Source: Mesorhizobium tianshanense (GTDB lineage: Bacteria > Pseudomonadota > Alphaproteobacteria > Rhizobiales > Rhizobiaceae). Taken from it: a stretch of DNA of 64,000 nucleotides. Under the pieces are notes generated by a model, which was not told the origin of the DNA, made no database searches, and saw only the letters and a list, made by a program, of their open reading frames with translations. Each line of letters opens with the position of its first letter. Positions within the stretch are counted from its first letter, which is position 1. The position numbers and the translations under genes are program-made. The DNA lies in assembly GCF_007830515.1 (NCBI RefSeq), contig NZ_VLKT01000024.1, forward strand, positions 50,780 to 114,779, read 5' to 3'. Shown here one piece after another: positions 27,164 through 35,653 of the stretch.

Positions 27164-28033
27164 TCAGGCGCCGGTGATCAGCTTCCCGGCCTTGGAGATC
27201 CACGACCCGGCACTCTCGCGCGGCTCGAGTCCACCAGTCTGCAGGAGCTTGTAGGAATCCTTGTACCACACGCTGTCGGGGTAGTTGGTGCCGAGCACAG
27301 CCGCGGCAGTCTGCGCTTCCGACGTCAGCCCCATCGCGTAGTAGCTTTCGGTGAGACGGGCAAGCGCCTCCTCGACATGGCGCGTGTTGGAATAGGTCTC
27401 CACCACAGTGCGGAACCGCTTGACGGCGGCGATGTATTCACGCCGCTCGAGATAGTAGCGGCCGATCTGCATCTCCTTGCCGGCGAGCTGGTCGTTGGCG
27501 AAGCGGATCTTTTCCTTGGCGTCGTCGACATATTCCGAATCGGGCCAGCGCGTCACCAGATCCTGCATCGTCTGCACGGTCTGACGCGCTTCCTTCTGGT
27601 CCTGGGTGACGTCCTTGATCTGCCGGTAGTAGCTGAGCCCGATGATGTACTGGGCATAGGCGGCGTCGTCGGTCGTCGGATAGAGCGTGAGATAGCGCTT
27701 GGCCGAACCGATCGCCTCGGTATAGTTGCCCTGGCGATAATCGGCAAAGGCGCCCATCACCATCGATTTGCGGGCGTATTCCGAATAGGGATGCTGGCGG
27801 TCGACCGCACCGAATTTGCGGCTCGCCTCCTGCAGGCGCCCCGCATTCAGATTGGCAAGGCCCTGATTGTAGAGAACATCGGCCGGCTCGGTCTGCTCGA
27901 CATAGGTCGACAGGTCGACATCCTTCTCGGACGACATGCAGGCCGACAGGAACAGCGATGGCACGACCACCGAAAGCGCCAGGAAAACAGCCCGCTGCGG
28001 CGCTTCCGATTGACCAACTCGCTTGAAAAACAT
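27164..28033 (-). CDS. bamD: Outer membrane protein assembly factor BamD (lipoprotein)
   Basis: Lipoprotein subunit of the BAM complex that inserts beta-barrel proteins into the outer membrane, 289 aa. The N-terminus has a lipoprotein signal with LFLSAC lipobox, and tetratricopeptide-like helices follow (ADVLYNQGLANLNAGRLQEA, DAAYAQYIIGLSYYRQI, EYIAAVKRFRTVVETY). ATG 28033 follows GGCGGA; an upstream in-frame ATG at 28093 is less likely because it would bury the signal peptide. Downstream of lpxC and directly upstream of recN. Confidence 0.95.
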   Translation of the reverse strand: MFFKRVGQSEAPQRAVFLALSVVVPSLFLSACMSSEKDVDLSTYVEQTEPADVLYNQGLANLNAGRLQEASRKFGAVDRQHPYSEYARKSMVMGAFADYRQGNYTEAIGSAKRYLTLYPTTDDAAYAQYIIGLSYYRQIKDVTQDQKEARQTVQTMQDLVTRWPDSEYVDDAKEKIRFANDQLAGKEMQIGRYYLERREYIAAVKRFRTVVETYSNTRHVEEALARLTESYYAMGLTSEAQTAAAVLGTNYPDSVWYKDSYKLLQTGGLEPRESAGSWISKAGKLITGA

Positions 28034-28249
28034 GATTGGATTCCGCCCTTTCGGCGCCATTTCAGTCGTCATTCGCTCTGGGGCAGCAGCCATAAACCAT
28101 AACCGCCATGCCCGGCAACGCTATCTCCGGCCAATCGCACATTTTTGTGGCGGTCTGGCGCAGCCTGCACACTTGCATGATTTCGCCGGCCGACGATGCA
28201 TTCCTGCAACACAGGCCGGCGGCTATAAAACCCCGAAAAACGTTAAGAA

Positions 28250-29197
28250 TCAGATCATCCAGGGCGCGTAAACGGGCGCATAGACGGCGTTCATCTCGGC
28301 GGTGCGACCGCGCTCGCGGCGTGTCGTCTCGACGATCTCGAACGCCGAACGGTCCGACAGAAGGCGGCGCAGCGCTGCCGCGTTCAGCCTGTGGCCGCCG
28401 CGATAGGAACGGAAGCAGCCAATGAACCGGGCGCCGGCCAGCGCCAGATCGCCCAAGGCGTCCATTGTCTTGTGCCGCACGAACTCGTTGGGATAGCGCA
28501 AGCCTCCCACGTTGATGACGCGGTTGTCGTCGCCGATCACCAGGGAGTTTTCCAGCGAAGAGCCAAGCGCATAGCCAGCCGCCCACAGCCGCTCGACGTC
28601 CTTCATGAAGCCAAAGGTGCGGGCGCGCGCGATATCGCGGCGGAAAATGTCGGCGTTCATGTCGGATGCGAAGAGCTGACGGCCGATCGCCGGACTTTCG
28701 AAATCGATCTCGATCTCGAAGCGCGTGCCGTCATAGGGCCTGAATTCCGCCCAGGAGGCACCGTTCTCGATGCGAACCGGCTTGATCACCCGGATGTAGC
28801 GGCGCTTGACCGGCAGCGTATCGACGCCCGCCTGCTCGATAGCCTCCACGAACGCCATGGCGCTGCCGTCAAGGATCGGAACCTCGTGGCCGTCGATCTC
28901 GATGACGATATTGTCGATGCCGAGCCCGAAAAGCGTGGCCATCAGATGCTCGACGGTGGCGATATGCTCGCCTGCCGGATCGCCGAGCATGGTGCACAGA
29001 TCGGTGGCGCCGACTTCGGAAACAAGCGCGCGGAACTCACGGCTCTCGCTTCCGCTCGAAAGCTGGAACACGACACCCGTATCAGCGTCTGCCGGCAGGA
29101 AATGAACGGTAACAGGCTTGCCGCTGTGAACGCCGGTGCCCGTCAGCGTCGCACGCGATTTAAGTGTCGTCTGATAGTCCTGCAAGACAAACCCCAT
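28250..29197 (-). CDS. lpxC: UDP-3-O-acyl-N-acetylglucosamine deacetylase
   Basis: Zinc amidase that commits UDP-acyl-GlcNAc to lipid A synthesis, 315 aa. Zinc ligands are seen in TVEHLMATLFG and HKTMDALGDLALAG (HKxxDxxGD), with a catalytic-type His in RGGHRLN. Located between ftsZ and bamD as in many proteobacteria, but 279 bp separate it from ftsZ, so it may have its own promoter there. Confidence 0.97.
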   Translation of the reverse strand: MGFVLQDYQTTLKSRATLTGTGVHSGKPVTVHFLPADADTGVVFQLSSGSESREFRALVSEVGATDLCTMLGDPAGEHIATVEHLMATLFGLGIDNIVIEIDGHEVPILDGSAMAFVEAIEQAGVDTLPVKRRYIRVIKPVRIENGASWAEFRPYDGTRFEIEIDFESPAIGRQLFASDMNADIFRRDIARARTFGFMKDVERLWAAGYALGSSLENSLVIGDDNRVINVGGLRYPNEFVRHKTMDALGDLALAGARFIGCFRSYRGGHRLNAAALRRLLSDRSAFEIVETTRRERGRTAEMNAVYAPVYAPWMI

Positions 29198-29417
29198 AGC
29201 CCACTGCCCAAGTCCGCTTTATCAACCCGAAGGGCACGGCTCTTGATTTGATCGGCTGGCAGGGGCCACTTCCCCCGAATCCCGGCAAACCGACGTTGGT
29301 CGGAGGCGAAGATAGTGATCCGGCAGGGAGACTCCAAATCACGGTTTCTTACTTTCTGTAACCGCAAGCAGAGGTGTGCATGGTCACCTAATATACTGTT
29401 TTAAAAGCACTTTTTGC

Positions 29418-29453
29418 GTTAACAGGCAAACAATCCCTTGTCTGCCTGTTAAC
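29418..29453 (-). terminator. Hairpin downstream of ftsZ
   Basis: GTTAACAGGCA at 29418-29428 and its complement at 29443-29453 form an 11-bp stem with a 14-nt loop, 24 bp beyond the ftsZ stop in an unusually AT-rich spot. No uninterrupted T-run follows on the minus strand, so it may be a 3'-end stabiliser or weak terminator. Confidence 0.5.
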
Positions 29454-29476
29454 AATTATTACGGACCGTTATCAGA

Positions 29477-31135
29477 TCAATTGGCCTGGCGGCGCAGGAA
29501 CGCCGGAATCTCCAACTGATCGTCTTCCTGGACAGCCCTGCTCTGCGGCGTCAGCCGGCCCTGATCGTCCAACTGGCCACGGCGCGGCGCGTAAAGCTGC
29601 GGATCCTGGCTGGCAAGGCGGCGCACTTCGGGCGCCGCCTGGCGCAGTTTCGGCTCGCGCGGCTGCGCCGGCTGCAACCGTGCAGGCTCCTCTTCGCGGC
29701 GGGTAAGGCCGTTCGTCAGGCGCTTGAGCAGTCCCATCGGTCCGCTGTTCTCATGATCGGCGGCCGGACGGCCCTTGGCTTCCACTTCGGCTTTCACCAC
29801 CGGCGGGAAGTCCTCGACACGCGGCATGCGCTGGGGGGCCGCGGCGACCGGCTGAAGCACTTCGCGCTGCGGCGCGGGCTGCATCGGCTGCTGCTGCACG
29901 ATCGGCTGCGGCTGGGCCGGCGGCGCCTGGAAGATCTTGCTCTGCGGGCGGAAATCTTCCGCATGGGCAGCCGACGCGGGACGCGCCATCGCCGCGGCAT
30001 TCGCCTCGGCAAGCTGGATCGCCTCGGCTACGGGATCGACGGCGCGTGGCTCGTAGCCGCCCTGCTGGACAGGCGCCGGACGGCTTTCCGCGGGCGGAGC
30101 TGTCGGGCGGCTGACCGGCTTTGGCGGAGCCGTGCGGATGGCGATCGGCGCGGCGGCGATTTCAGCCGCCGATTTGTCGATGCCGGTCGCGACCACCGAG
30201 ACGCGAATGACGCCTTCGAGATCCTCGTCGAAAGTCGCACCCAGAATGATGTTGGCTTCCTGATCGACCTCCTCGCGAATGCGGGTCGCCGCCTCGTCGA
30301 CTTCGAACAGGGTCAGGTCGCGACCGCCGGTGATTGAGATCAGCAGGCCCTTGGCGCCCTTCATCGAGGTCTCGTCGAGCAGAGGGTTGGCGATCGCGGC
30401 TTCGGCGGCGGCCATGGCGCGGCCCTCGCCGGAAGCCTCGCCCGTCCCCATCATCGCCTTGCCCATCTCGCGCATGACCGAGCGGACGTCGGCGAAGTCG
30501 AGGTTGATCAGCCCCTCCTTGACCATCAGGTCGGTAATGCAGGCGACGCCGGAATAGAGCACTTGGTCGGCCATGGCGAAAGCATCGGCGAAGGTCGTCT
30601 TGTCATTGGCCAGCCGGAACAGGTTCTGGTTGGGGATGACGATGAGGGTGTCGACACATTTCTGCAATTCCTCGATGCCCAAATCCGCCGTCTTCATGCG
30701 GCGCTGGCCTTCGAAATGGAACGGCTTGGTGACGACGCCGACGGTGAGAATCCCCTTCTCACGAGCGGCACGTGCAACGACCGGCGCGGCCCCGGTGCCG
30801 GTGCCGCCGCCCATGCCGGCAGTGACGAAGCACATATGGGTGTTGGAGAGATGATCGACGATCTCGTCGATGCATTCTTCCGCCGCCGCGCGCCCGACTT
30901 CCGGCTGCGATCCCGCACCCAAGCCCTCGGTGACATGCGCGCCGAGCTGGATCAGGCGGTCCGCCTTGGACATGGTCAGCGCCTGTGCGTCGGTATTGGC
31001 GACGACGAACTCGACGCCGCGCAAGCCCGCGGTGATCATGTTGTTGACGGCATTGCCGCCGCCGCCGCCGACACCGAACACGGTGATACGCGGCTTGAGC
31101 TCGGTGATGTCCGGCTTTTGCAGATTGATGGTCAT
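29477..31135 (-). CDS. ftsZ: Cell division protein FtsZ
   Basis: Tubulin-like GTPase forming the Z ring, 552 aa. The GTP-binding core covers residues about 12-320, with VFGVGGGGGNAVNNM, the tubulin signature GGGTGTGAAPVVARA, and the T7 loop NLDFADVR. A Pro/Gln/Ala-rich linker of about 200 residues follows, much longer than in E. coli and typical of rhizobia. The C-terminal peptide DQLEIPAFLRRQAN would bind FtsA. The gene is 66 bp downstream of ftsA. Confidence 0.98.
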   Translation of the reverse strand: MTINLQKPDITELKPRITVFGVGGGGGNAVNNMITAGLRGVEFVVANTDAQALTMSKADRLIQLGAHVTEGLGAGSQPEVGRAAAEECIDEIVDHLSNTHMCFVTAGMGGGTGTGAAPVVARAAREKGILTVGVVTKPFHFEGQRRMKTADLGIEELQKCVDTLIVIPNQNLFRLANDKTTFADAFAMADQVLYSGVACITDLMVKEGLINLDFADVRSVMREMGKAMMGTGEASGEGRAMAAAEAAIANPLLDETSMKGAKGLLISITGGRDLTLFEVDEAATRIREEVDQEANIILGATFDEDLEGVIRVSVVATGIDKSAAEIAAAPIAIRTAPPKPVSRPTAPPAESRPAPVQQGGYEPRAVDPVAEAIQLAEANAAAMARPASAAHAEDFRPQSKIFQAPPAQPQPIVQQQPMQPAPQREVLQPVAAAPQRMPRVEDFPPVVKAEVEAKGRPAADHENSGPMGLLKRLTNGLTRREEEPARLQPAQPREPKLRQAAPEVRRLASQDPQLYAPRRGQLDDQGRLTPQSRAVQEDDQLEIPAFLRRQAN

Positions 31136-31202
31136 TGTCTCCGTCCTTTGCCTTTCCCGCCGCTTCGCCGCTGCGGCCGCCTATGGGGCTGCCCCCGTCA
31201 AT

Positions 31203-32510
31203 TTAAAAACTGTCTCTCAACCACTGACTCATTCGATGCAGTTTTCCGCCCGTTCCAGTCATCCTGAGACCAGAAATTCCTTTCGCCGGATGGCTCTCGA
31301 AGCTTGCCATCTGCGGATAGATCAGAAGCCCGACCGGCGTCGAGAAGGCCGGCCCCTTGGCCGCCTCCGGCAGGCCCGCCACGCCGAGCGGACGGCCGAT
31401 GCGCACGTTGCGTCCGAGAATACGGCGCGCCGCCTCGGGCAGGCCGGAAAGCTGGCTGGCGCCACCGGTCAGCACGACGCGCTTGCCGACGGCGTTGCCG
31501 TAGCCGGACCTGTTCAGCCGGTCGCGCAACATTTCGAGCGTCTCGTCGATGCGCGCCCGGATGATGCGCGTCATCACCGAACGCGGTACCTGCAGCGGCA
31601 CCTCGCCATCCTCGCCGATCGGCTGTATCGAAACCAAGTCGCGGTCGTCGGCACTGCCGGGCAGCGCCGAGCCATGCATCACTTTCAGCCTCTCGGCGGC
31701 GTCGAGCGAGGTCGACAGGCCCTTGGCCATGTCCAGCGTGACGTGGTTGCCGCCGATGGCGATGGCGTCGCCGTGAATGAACTTGCCTTCCGAAAAGACC
31801 GAGATCGTCGTCGTGCCGCCGCCCATGTCGATGCAGGCCGCGCCCATCTCGAGTTCGTCGTCGACCAGTGCGGCGAGCCCACTGGCATAGGGCGTCGCCA
31901 CCATGCGCTCCACCGACAGGTGCGAACGGTTGATGCATAGCTCCAGATTGCGCAAGGGTGCGGCGTCACCGGTCAGCACATGCATGTCGACGCCAAGCTG
32001 GTCGCCGACCATGCCGCGCGGATCGCGCACGCCGCGCTCGGCGTCCAGCGAAAATCCGACGGGAAGCGAATGGATCACCTCGCGCTCGGCCCGGAGCGCC
32101 TGCTTGGCGCCGGCGGCAAGCACGCGCCTGATATCGGCCTCGTCGGCTTCGTGGCCGCCGAGGTTGATGGTTGCCGAGAAGCTTTCGCTCTTCAGCCGGC
32201 CGGCCGTCATGTTGACGATCAGTGAATCGACAGTCAGGCCAGCCATGCGCTCGGCGGCATCGACGGCTAGGCGGATGGCGTGCTCGGCCCTGTCGAGATC
32301 GACGACGACGCCCGATTTGACGCCTTGCGATTTCTGGTGGCCGATGCCGATCACCTGGATGCGATGCGAACGCCCGCGCAGCAGCTTGCCGTCCTCGCGC
32401 GGCTTGAGCTTGGCCACCACGCAGCAGACCTTGCTGGAACCGACATCCAGCACCGTCAGGGTGCCGGACCGGCGCGACGAGGCGTCGCTGTTGCCGCCAA
32501 GCCAGCTCAT
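31203..32510 (-). CDS. ftsA: Cell division protein FtsA
   Basis: Actin-like ATPase that tethers FtsZ to the membrane, 435 aa. Visible are LTVLDVGSSKVCCVVA (phosphate 1), CIDMGGGTTTISVF (phosphate 2) and VVLTGGASQLSGLPEAA, plus the 1C domain between. The C-terminus GGKLHRMSQWLRDSF is the amphipathic membrane-targeting helix. ATG 32510 overlaps the ftsQ stop by 4 bp; the longer frame to 32753 is antisense noise. Confidence 0.97.
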   Translation of the reverse strand: MSWLGGNSDASSRRSGTLTVLDVGSSKVCCVVAKLKPREDGKLLRGRSHRIQVIGIGHQKSQGVKSGVVVDLDRAEHAIRLAVDAAERMAGLTVDSLIVNMTAGRLKSESFSATINLGGHEADEADIRRVLAAGAKQALRAEREVIHSLPVGFSLDAERGVRDPRGMVGDQLGVDMHVLTGDAAPLRNLELCINRSHLSVERMVATPYASGLAALVDDELEMGAACIDMGGGTTTISVFSEGKFIHGDAIAIGGNHVTLDMAKGLSTSLDAAERLKVMHGSALPGSADDRDLVSIQPIGEDGEVPLQVPRSVMTRIIRARIDETLEMLRDRLNRSGYGNAVGKRVVLTGGASQLSGLPEAARRILGRNVRIGRPLGVAGLPEAAKGPAFSTPVGLLIYPQMASFESHPAKGISGLRMTGTGGKLHRMSQWLRDSF

Positions 32511-33448
32511 ATTTTCGTCTCCGGCTTGCGCTTCGGCATTTTCGGCTTTTCCTTGAGCGCGGCCTCGCGCTGCATCGCCGCTTCCGGCGTCAGTTGGACG
32601 ACGAGACGGTCGGAAAGGCGCATGTCGACGGCGGCGATGTCGCGCGTCAGCAGCCCGTTCTCGCGATCCATCCTGACCAGATCGGCGATCGCCTGATCCT
32701 CGCCATCCTCGGGAAGCTTGACCGTGATGCCGTTCTCCAGCTTCAGGTCCCAACGCCGTTCGCCGATGCGGATATAGCCTTTGACCCGCGCGGCAAGCTC
32801 CGGGTATTTTTCGATCCTCGCCAGGAAATCCGGCGCCTTGGCCGGCGCGCCGGTGCCGACGATCAGCGGCAGCAATGCCTGCTTGCCGCCGGAGAACGGC
32901 GCGATCACCGCGCCGGACCGCTCGATGACGGAAAGCTCGCTGCCCTGTTGCCAGAGCGCAAAGGGCTCACGCTCCTCGATGCGCACCTCCAGCGTGTGCG
33001 GATAGACCTTGCGCACCGCCGCAACCTCGACCCAGGGCAGCGTGGCTATGCGCTCCCGCGCGGCTTCGGCATCGAAGCCGATCAGCGACGTCCAGCCGTC
33101 GAGCTGCATCCTGTCGAGAATATCGATCTCGGAGGTTGCGCGGTTGCCTACCACCTTGATCTGATCGACGGCAAAACCGGTGCGGGCGGTGATGCCCTGA
33201 ACGATGCCGTCGACGTGCCCGCCGAGATAGGCGCCATAGGCAGTGCCCAACACGAGCAGCGCCGCCGACAGGATGGCCGCGGAGAAAGGCGGCACCTCGA
33301 AGTCGTCCTCGCCCAGGCGCGCCAGCACGCGCGCCGGCCGGCGAAGCAGACGCGGCAGCACGAAGTGATCGAACGACAGCGGCATGCCGAACAGCGTCGG
33401 CCCGGTCGCGCCCTTCCCCTTGCCCTGTCCCCACTTCAACGCAGACAC
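32507..33448 (-). CDS. ftsQ: Cell division protein FtsQ
   Basis: Bitopic divisome protein, 313 aa. A basic cytoplasmic N-terminus is followed by one membrane segment (FSAAILSAALLVLGTAYGAYLGG), the POTRA domain (FAVDQIKVVGNRATSEIDIL) and the FtsQ beta domain. The start is GTG 33448, with GGAGG 7 nt upstream, so the gene overlaps the end of ddl by 13 bp. The sequence ends in a Lys/Pro-rich tail and overlaps ftsA by 4 bp. Confidence 0.95.
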   Translation of the reverse strand: MSALKWGQGKGKGATGPTLFGMPLSFDHFVLPRLLRRPARVLARLGEDDFEVPPFSAAILSAALLVLGTAYGAYLGGHVDGIVQGITARTGFAVDQIKVVGNRATSEIDILDRMQLDGWTSLIGFDAEAARERIATLPWVEVAAVRKVYPHTLEVRIEEREPFALWQQGSELSVIERSGAVIAPFSGGKQALLPLIVGTGAPAKAPDFLARIEKYPELAARVKGYIRIGERRWDLKLENGITVKLPEDGEDQAIADLVRMDRENGLLTRDIAAVDMRLSDRLVVQLTPEAAMQREAALKEKPKMPKRKPETKI

Positions 33449-34362
33449 GAAGCGTCCTCCACCATCCAACTCAACAAATCGCCGAACGAGTGCCCCGCTT
33501 GCGCAGCGATTTCTGGCACCAAGGATGTCGGCGTCATGCCCGGCTGAGTGTTGACCTCGAGCCAGACAATTTCGCCGTTCTCGGAGTGTCGATCATCATA
33601 ACGGAAGTCCGACCGGGAAACGCCCCGGCAGCCGATAGCTTGGTGAGCCTTGAGCGTCAGTGTCTGTATTTTTTGGTAAATATTCGGTGAAATTTTTGCA
33701 GGGCATTCGTGTTTTGATCCGCCCGCGACGTATTTTGAATCATAGTCGTAGAAGGAATGGCCGGTCGGGATGATCTCGCAGACGCCGAGCGCGACGTCAC
33801 CCATCACCGCGCAAGTCAACTCGCGCCCGTGCACGTAGCGCTCCACCATGACGGTGTCGCCATACTTCCAGTCGGACGAACCGATGACCTGCGGCGGATG
33901 CGACTGGCCTTCATGCACGATGACGACGCCGAAGCTCGACCCCTCGTTGACCGGCTTGACGACATAGGGCGCCCTCATCGGATGCTTGCCCTGGATGGCG
34001 AAGCGATTGACCACCTTCGATTCCGCAACCGGAATGCCGACGGCTTTGGCGACCCTCTTGGCTTGCTCCTTGTTCATGGCAAGCGCCGAGGCGAGCACGC
34101 CGGAATGAGTGTAGGGAATGGCAAGATATTCGAGGATGCCCTGGATGGTGCCGTCCTCGCCGAACGGGCCGTGCAGCGCATTGAAGGCAACATCAGGCTT
34201 GAGCTCGGCGAGCACAGAGCCGACATCGCGCGAAACGTCGACGCGAGTGACCTGGTAGCCTTCCTTCTCGAGCGCATCGGCACAGGCATTCCCCGAAGAC
34301 AGAGACACGGGCCGCTCGGACGAGAATCCCCCCAGCAGAACGGCCACATGCTTGCTTTTCAT
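33436..34362 (-). CDS. ddl: D-alanine--D-alanine ligase
   Basis: ATP-grasp ligase making D-Ala-D-Ala for MurF, 308 aa. VAVLLGGFSSERPVSL and LHGPFGEDGTIQG form the first substrate site, YVVKPVNEGSSFGV the ATP loop, and EVNTQPGMTPTSLVPEIA the metal site. It is the first gene after the 325-bp gap that separates it from murB and may start a separate ddl-ftsQAZ transcript. Confidence 0.97.
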   Translation of the reverse strand: MKSKHVAVLLGGFSSERPVSLSSGNACADALEKEGYQVTRVDVSRDVGSVLAELKPDVAFNALHGPFGEDGTIQGILEYLAIPYTHSGVLASALAMNKEQAKRVAKAVGIPVAESKVVNRFAIQGKHPMRAPYVVKPVNEGSSFGVVIVHEGQSHPPQVIGSSDWKYGDTVMVERYVHGRELTCAVMGDVALGVCEIIPTGHSFYDYDSKYVAGGSKHECPAKISPNIYQKIQTLTLKAHQAIGCRGVSRSDFRYDDRHSENGEIVWLEVNTQPGMTPTSLVPEIAAQAGHSFGDLLSWMVEDASCLR

Positions 34363-34439
34363 TTCCCGTCATCCCCTCTCACGGCGGGCCGGCATCTCTC
34401 GATCAGAGCAGTCTTTGCTCTCACGATTTCCGCGACTTT

Positions 34440-34617
34440 GAGTCCGAGTCTCCCGGCAGGTTGCCCCCCAGACGGAAAACGCGGGAAACGCGTCGAACGA
34501 CTCAAATCAGGAAACGCTTTCGAGCAGAGAATCAGAGAGTTGATTCGCTGGCAAGTGCTTACGATTCCGAGAGATTCACTTTCCGTAAAAACGGCCACAA
34601 AAACTGCGCTGTGAGTC
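34440..34617. promoter_or_regulatory. Cluster of eight GANTC (CcrM methylation) sites upstream of ddl-ftsQAZ
   Basis: GANTC occurs at 34440, 34446, 34499, 34529, 34542, 34563, 34573 and 34613, all inside the 325-bp murB-ddl gap. That gap holds no other gene I can support; a 79-codon frame there looks random. GANTC is the target of the cell-cycle methyltransferase CcrM in alphaproteobacteria, and methylation of such sites together with GcrA controls division genes in Caulobacter. A role here is inference. Confidence 0.7.
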
Positions 34618-34687
34618 TTTGGCGCAACGGTCGCGCGGTGATTTCACACCGTTTGAAGTTCAAGCATCACATGAACATCCGACGGCG

Positions 34688-35653
34688 CTAAAGTAGCTGT
34701 CCGAGGAACTCCTGGACCTCGTGCCCCGGCCGGAAATTGCCGATGCGCTTGATTTCCCAATGCAGCCGGATGCCCGACTTTTCGAGCACGCGCGTGCGCA
34801 CGGTCTCGCCAAGATATTCGAGGTCGTAGCCGGTCGCCGTTCCCGTGTTGATCATGAAGTTGCAGTGCATCGGCGACATCTGCGCGCCGCCGATCATCAA
34901 CCCCCGACAGCCCGCTTTGTCGATCTCCTTCCAGGCCGAGGTGCCTTCCGGATTCTTGAAGGTCGAGCCGCCGGTCTTTTCGCGGATCGGCTGCACGGTC
35001 TCTCGATGGTGCTGGACAGCATCCATCGCAGCCTTGATCTTGGACTTGTCTCCCAGAACACCTTCGAACAGCGCCGATGTGAAGATCAACCCGGCAGGCG
35101 CGGCCGAATGGCGATAGGCGTAGCCCATATCGGCGTTGCTCAGCGTATGCACATTGCCCTTACGGTCGAGCGCCCGCACCTCGACGACGCGCTCGCTCGT
35201 CTCGGCGCCATTGGCGCCGGCGTTCATCCGCAGCGCGCCGCCGACGGCGCCCGGAATGCCGTGGTAAAACTCAAAGCCGCCTATGCCGGCCTGGTAGGCA
35301 ACCGCCGCAAGGCGCTTGTCGGGCGTGGCAGCTCCCGCCTTGATCGTGGTCGGCGCAATCACTTCGGCCTCGCCAAAGCCCTTGGCCGAAAGCCGGATGA
35401 CGAAGCCCGCAATGCCGCCGTCGCGGACAAGCAGGTTCGATCCGACGCCGACGATGGTCAGCGGTATTTCTTCGGGAACCGCCCTCAGGAAAGCGGCGAG
35501 ATCGTCCTCATCGGCCGGCTGGAACAGCGCGTCGGCCAGCCCGCCGGCGCGGAACCAGGTGATCTTGTCCATCTCGGCATTGGGCGTGATGCGGCCGCGC
35601 AGGCCGGCAAGCCGGCCGCCAAGCTTGTCGATCAACGCCTGGCCGCGCATCAT
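34688..35653 (-). CDS. murB: UDP-N-acetylmuramate dehydrogenase
   Basis: FAD enzyme reducing UDP-GlcNAc-enolpyruvate to UDP-MurNAc, 321 aa. FRAGGLADALFQPADEDDLAAFL and VGVGSNLLVRDGGIAGFVIRL bind FAD; GIPGAVGGALRMNAGANG and GGSTFKNPEG contain catalytic residues. ATG 35653 overlaps the murC stop by 4 bp. Its short type II-like C-terminus is usual for this order. Confidence 0.97.
   Translation of the reverse strand: MMRGQALIDKLGGRLAGLRGRITPNAEMDKITWFRAGGLADALFQPADEDDLAAFLRAVPEEIPLTIVGVGSNLLVRDGGIAGFVIRLSAKGFGEAEVIAPTTIKAGAATPDKRLAAVAYQAGIGGFEFYHGIPGAVGGALRMNAGANGAETSERVVEVRALDRKGNVHTLSNADMGYAYRHSAAPAGLIFTSALFEGVLGDKSKIKAAMDAVQHHRETVQPIREKTGGSTFKNPEGTSAWKEIDKAGCRGLMIGGAQMSPMHCNFMINTGTATGYDLEYLGETVRTRVLEKSGIRLHWEIKRIGNFRPGHEVQEFLGQLL

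Noticed and set aside
29370..29410. CtrA site (TTAA-N7-TTAA) before lpxC/ftsZ region
   Set aside because: TTAA halves are present but spaced 14 bp apart rather than 7.
34359..34598. 79-codon frame between murB and ddl
   Set aside because: No Shine-Dalgarno, no family resemblance, and it overlaps the ddl start; treated as part of the regulatory gap.
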